Part shown: positions 63,146 to 64,000 of the stretch, one piece after another
Layout: each line of letters begins with the position of its first letter
Position numbering within the stretch: position 1 is the stretch's first letter
Origin: Embiotoca jacksoni
Taxonomy: Eukaryota > Chordata > Actinopteri > Embiotocidae
Reading direction: 5' to 3'
Length of the DNA stretch: 64,000 nucleotides
Assembly: GCA_022577435.1 (NCBI GenBank)
Contig: JAKOON010000012.1
Span: 20,093,799-20,157,798 of the forward strand
Notes under the pieces: generated by a model
The model's database searches: none
What the model was told of the DNA's origin: nothing
What the model saw: the letters and a program-made list of their open reading frames with translations, nothing else
Program-made: the position numbers and the translations under genes

Positions 63146-63861
63146 GTTTACGAACAAATTTCTTTATCAGCAAATGGGATACACTACATGGCCAAAGTGG
63201 CTTCACTTTGTATCTGCAATTACACAGAAAACAGCATTTCAAGTCTCACTTTCTCAGCCTAATGTAAAACTGCATCACAGCGCCACGGCTTAAACTAAGT
63301 GTTTACAAACAAGTGTCATGCTCAGAACTTTGGCAAATGGGATAAACTACATGGGCAAAGTGGTTTCAAGTCACTTTGTGTGGACAATTTCACAGGAAAC
63401 ACAATGTTTCAAAAACAGCCTTATCTCAGCGAGAGAAGCTCAAAAACAGCATAAAAATGCATTACAGTGCCACGGCTTAAATTAAGTGTTTACGAACAAA
63501 TTTCTTCATCAGTACTATGGCAAATGGGATAAACTACAAGGACAAAGTGGTTTCACGTCACTTTGTGTGGACAATTTCACAGGAAACACAATGTTTCAAA
63601 AACAGCCTTATCTCAGCGAGAGAAGCTCAAAAACAGCATAAACCTGCATTACAGTGCCACGGCTTAAGCTCATTGTTTACGAACAAATTTTTTCAGACGT
63701 ACTATGGCAAATGAGATAAACTACTTGGACAAAGTGGCTTCAAGTCACTTTGTGTGGACAATTTCACAGGAAACACAATGTTTCAAAAACAGCCTTATCT
63801 CAGCGAGAGAAGCTCAAATACAGCATAAAACTGCATTATAGTGCCACGGCTTAAACTAAGT
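63146..63861 (+). repeat. Unit S + 3 L (716 bp)
   Basis: S 63146; T1' 63301 (CATGCTCAG); C 63488; U/D 63675. Confidence 0.92.
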
Positions 63862-64000
63862 GTTTACGAACAAATTTCTTTATCAGCAAATGGGATACAC
63901 TACGTGGCCAAAGTGGCTTCACTTTGTATCTGCAATTACACAGAAAACAGCATTTCAAGTCTCACTTTCTCAGCCTAATGTAAAACAGCATCACAGCGCC
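63862..64000 (+). repeat. Partial S monomer at right edge
   Basis: First 139 bases of an S monomer (ACGTGGCC and AAAACAGCATCAC forms) cut by the window end. The array evidently continues. These two variants predict that a T2 head follows. Confidence 0.93.

Larger units (their letters stand above)
56672..63861 (+). repeat. Interleaved 1058-bp and 2180-bp units
   Basis: A 716-bp module (S+3L) alternates with either 342 bp (S+1L) or about 1464 bp (S+7L): 716-342-716-1462-716-1464-716-342-716. Thus 58446-60623 and 60624-62803 are a 2180-bp pair, and 57388-58445 matches 62804-63861. Shared markers are CATGCTCAG, ACGTGGCC, TTGGAGAAAG and CATTAGTGTCGCGG. Confidence 0.92.
1..64000 (+). repeat. Satellite DNA array with higher-order repeats
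   Basis: All 64 kb is head-to-tail satellite in one orientation. GTTTAC recurs in nearly every monomer (rare variants such as GTTTCC at 1868 and TTTTAC at 25886), and the steps of 187 bp (L) and 155 bp (S) add up to the full length once about a dozen 1-2 bp indels and three longer S hybrids are counted. No foreign insertion and no inversion was seen. One consensus L has 69 A, 46 T and 72 G+C, so this strand is A-rich, and it has 4 CpGs. Known satellite biology makes a centromeric or pericentromeric location likely, but that is inference. Orientation is arbitrary because there is no gene to set it. Confidence 0.97.

Noticed and set aside
1117..63714. Fifty-odd open frames of 60-113 codons, all on one strand and nearly identical
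   Set aside because: They are satellite read-through. Monomer lengths of 187 and 155 are not multiples of 3, so the same DNA is read in shifting frames and always stops within two monomers. The 113-codon cases come from a single lost stop (20439, 42845, 50661) or a 1-bp loss (35711). No start context, codon signal or recognisable domain.
56672..63861. Mirror-symmetric series of L counts 3,1,3,7,3,7,3,1,3
   Set aside because: All monomers are in the same orientation, so it is not an inverted repeat. It follows from two duplicated unit types placed next to each other and is probably coincidental.
1..64000. CENP-B box
   Set aside because: The canonical core needs TTCG followed by a CGGG. TTCG exists on the reverse strand (GTTCGTAAAC), but no CGGG follows and the fixed A is absent. 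I saw no match in any monomer class.
1..64000. CRISPR array
   Set aside because: There are no unique spacers: the entire 155-187 bp period is repeated, and the repeat is far longer than a CRISPR repeat.
1..64000. Human-type alpha satellite
   Set aside because: The period is 187/155 bp rather than 171 bp, and the consensus does not resemble the alpha monomer as I know it. The species was left unassigned.
1..64000. Telomeric repeats or a subtelomere signature
   Set aside because: No TTAGGG-like or TTTAGGG-like runs on either strand.
1..64000. A hidden gene system or non-coding RNA gene between repeats
   Set aside because: Length bookkeeping leaves no sequence outside the monomers. Satellite transcription is possible, but nothing in the sequence marks a promoter.

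Overview
The whole window is one uninterrupted tandem satellite array. I see no gene, RNA gene, transposon, CRISPR array, telomere repeat or unique sequence on either strand. The landmark GTTTAC, taken as base 1 of each monomer, recurs at 187-bp or 155-bp steps from base 61 to base 63862. Tiling on it gives 293 complete long (L, 187 bp) monomers and 58 complete short monomers (S: 55 of 155 bp, plus longer hybrids at 7880, 28593 and 29317). The tail of one S lies at the left edge and the head of one at the right edge. These lengths, plus a few 1-2 bp indels that I located, account for every base. A 64-kb homogeneous array with higher-order structure, no mobile insertions and CpG-decay-like variants points to a eukaryotic centromeric, pericentromeric or other heterochromatic block. 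The sequence alone does not let me name the species or chromosome.

Monomer classes used below. L consensus C: head CTTCATCAGTACTATGG, middle ACAAGGACAAAGTGGTTTCACG, about 38.5% GC. C*: head CATCAGAACTATGG, often GTGTCACG. D: TGAGATAAACTACTTGG; D*: TGACAT. U: head TTTTTTCAGACG, with Ua (AAAATACATGG), Ug (AAAAGACATGG), Ut (ATAGGAT) and Uv (GGTATAAAATAC). T heads start GTTTACAAAC: T1 (GTGTCATACTCAGAACTTTGG with CTTTCTGTGG), T1' (the same head with GGTTTCAAG and CTTTGTG), T2 (TTTCATACTCAGACC) and T3 (TTTCATACTCAGAAC with GATACACTAC). S: a 32-bp-shorter, strongly diverged monomer.

Layout: S punctuates the array and is always followed by a T head; 1 to 10 L monomers then precede the next S. The L counts between successive S monomers, left to right, are 2,2,8,4,8,4,7,1,7,4,5,7,4,6,4,8,2,5,6,5,3,4,4,10,2,5,4,3,8,8,8,5,6,5,5,6,8,5,3,9,6,3,2,8,5,3,9,5,3,8,3,1,3,7,3,7,3,1,3. 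Over this lie nested multi-monomer duplications: a 2555-bp tandem pair (about 0.9-5.8 kb), a 1814/3457-bp family (6.2-14.6 kb), a 902-bp triplet (22.2-24.5 kb), a 2724-bp spaced pair and a 10.78-kb spaced pair (26.8-42.6 kb), a 3458-bp pair (34.1-40.3 kb), a roughly 7.8-kb tandem pair (41.7-56.7 kb), and interleaved 1058/2180-bp units (56.7-64 kb).

No proteins are predicted. The many 60-113 codon open frames, all on one strand, are by-products of the repeat: 187 is 3x62+1 and 155 is 3x51+2, so a frame cannot persist through the array. The most interesting signals are the S/T punctuation, an 8-bp dyad in almost every L that is tightened to a 4-base loop in S, a nearly invariant core in L, variation concentrated at CpG sites, and fused monomers that record recombination within monomers.
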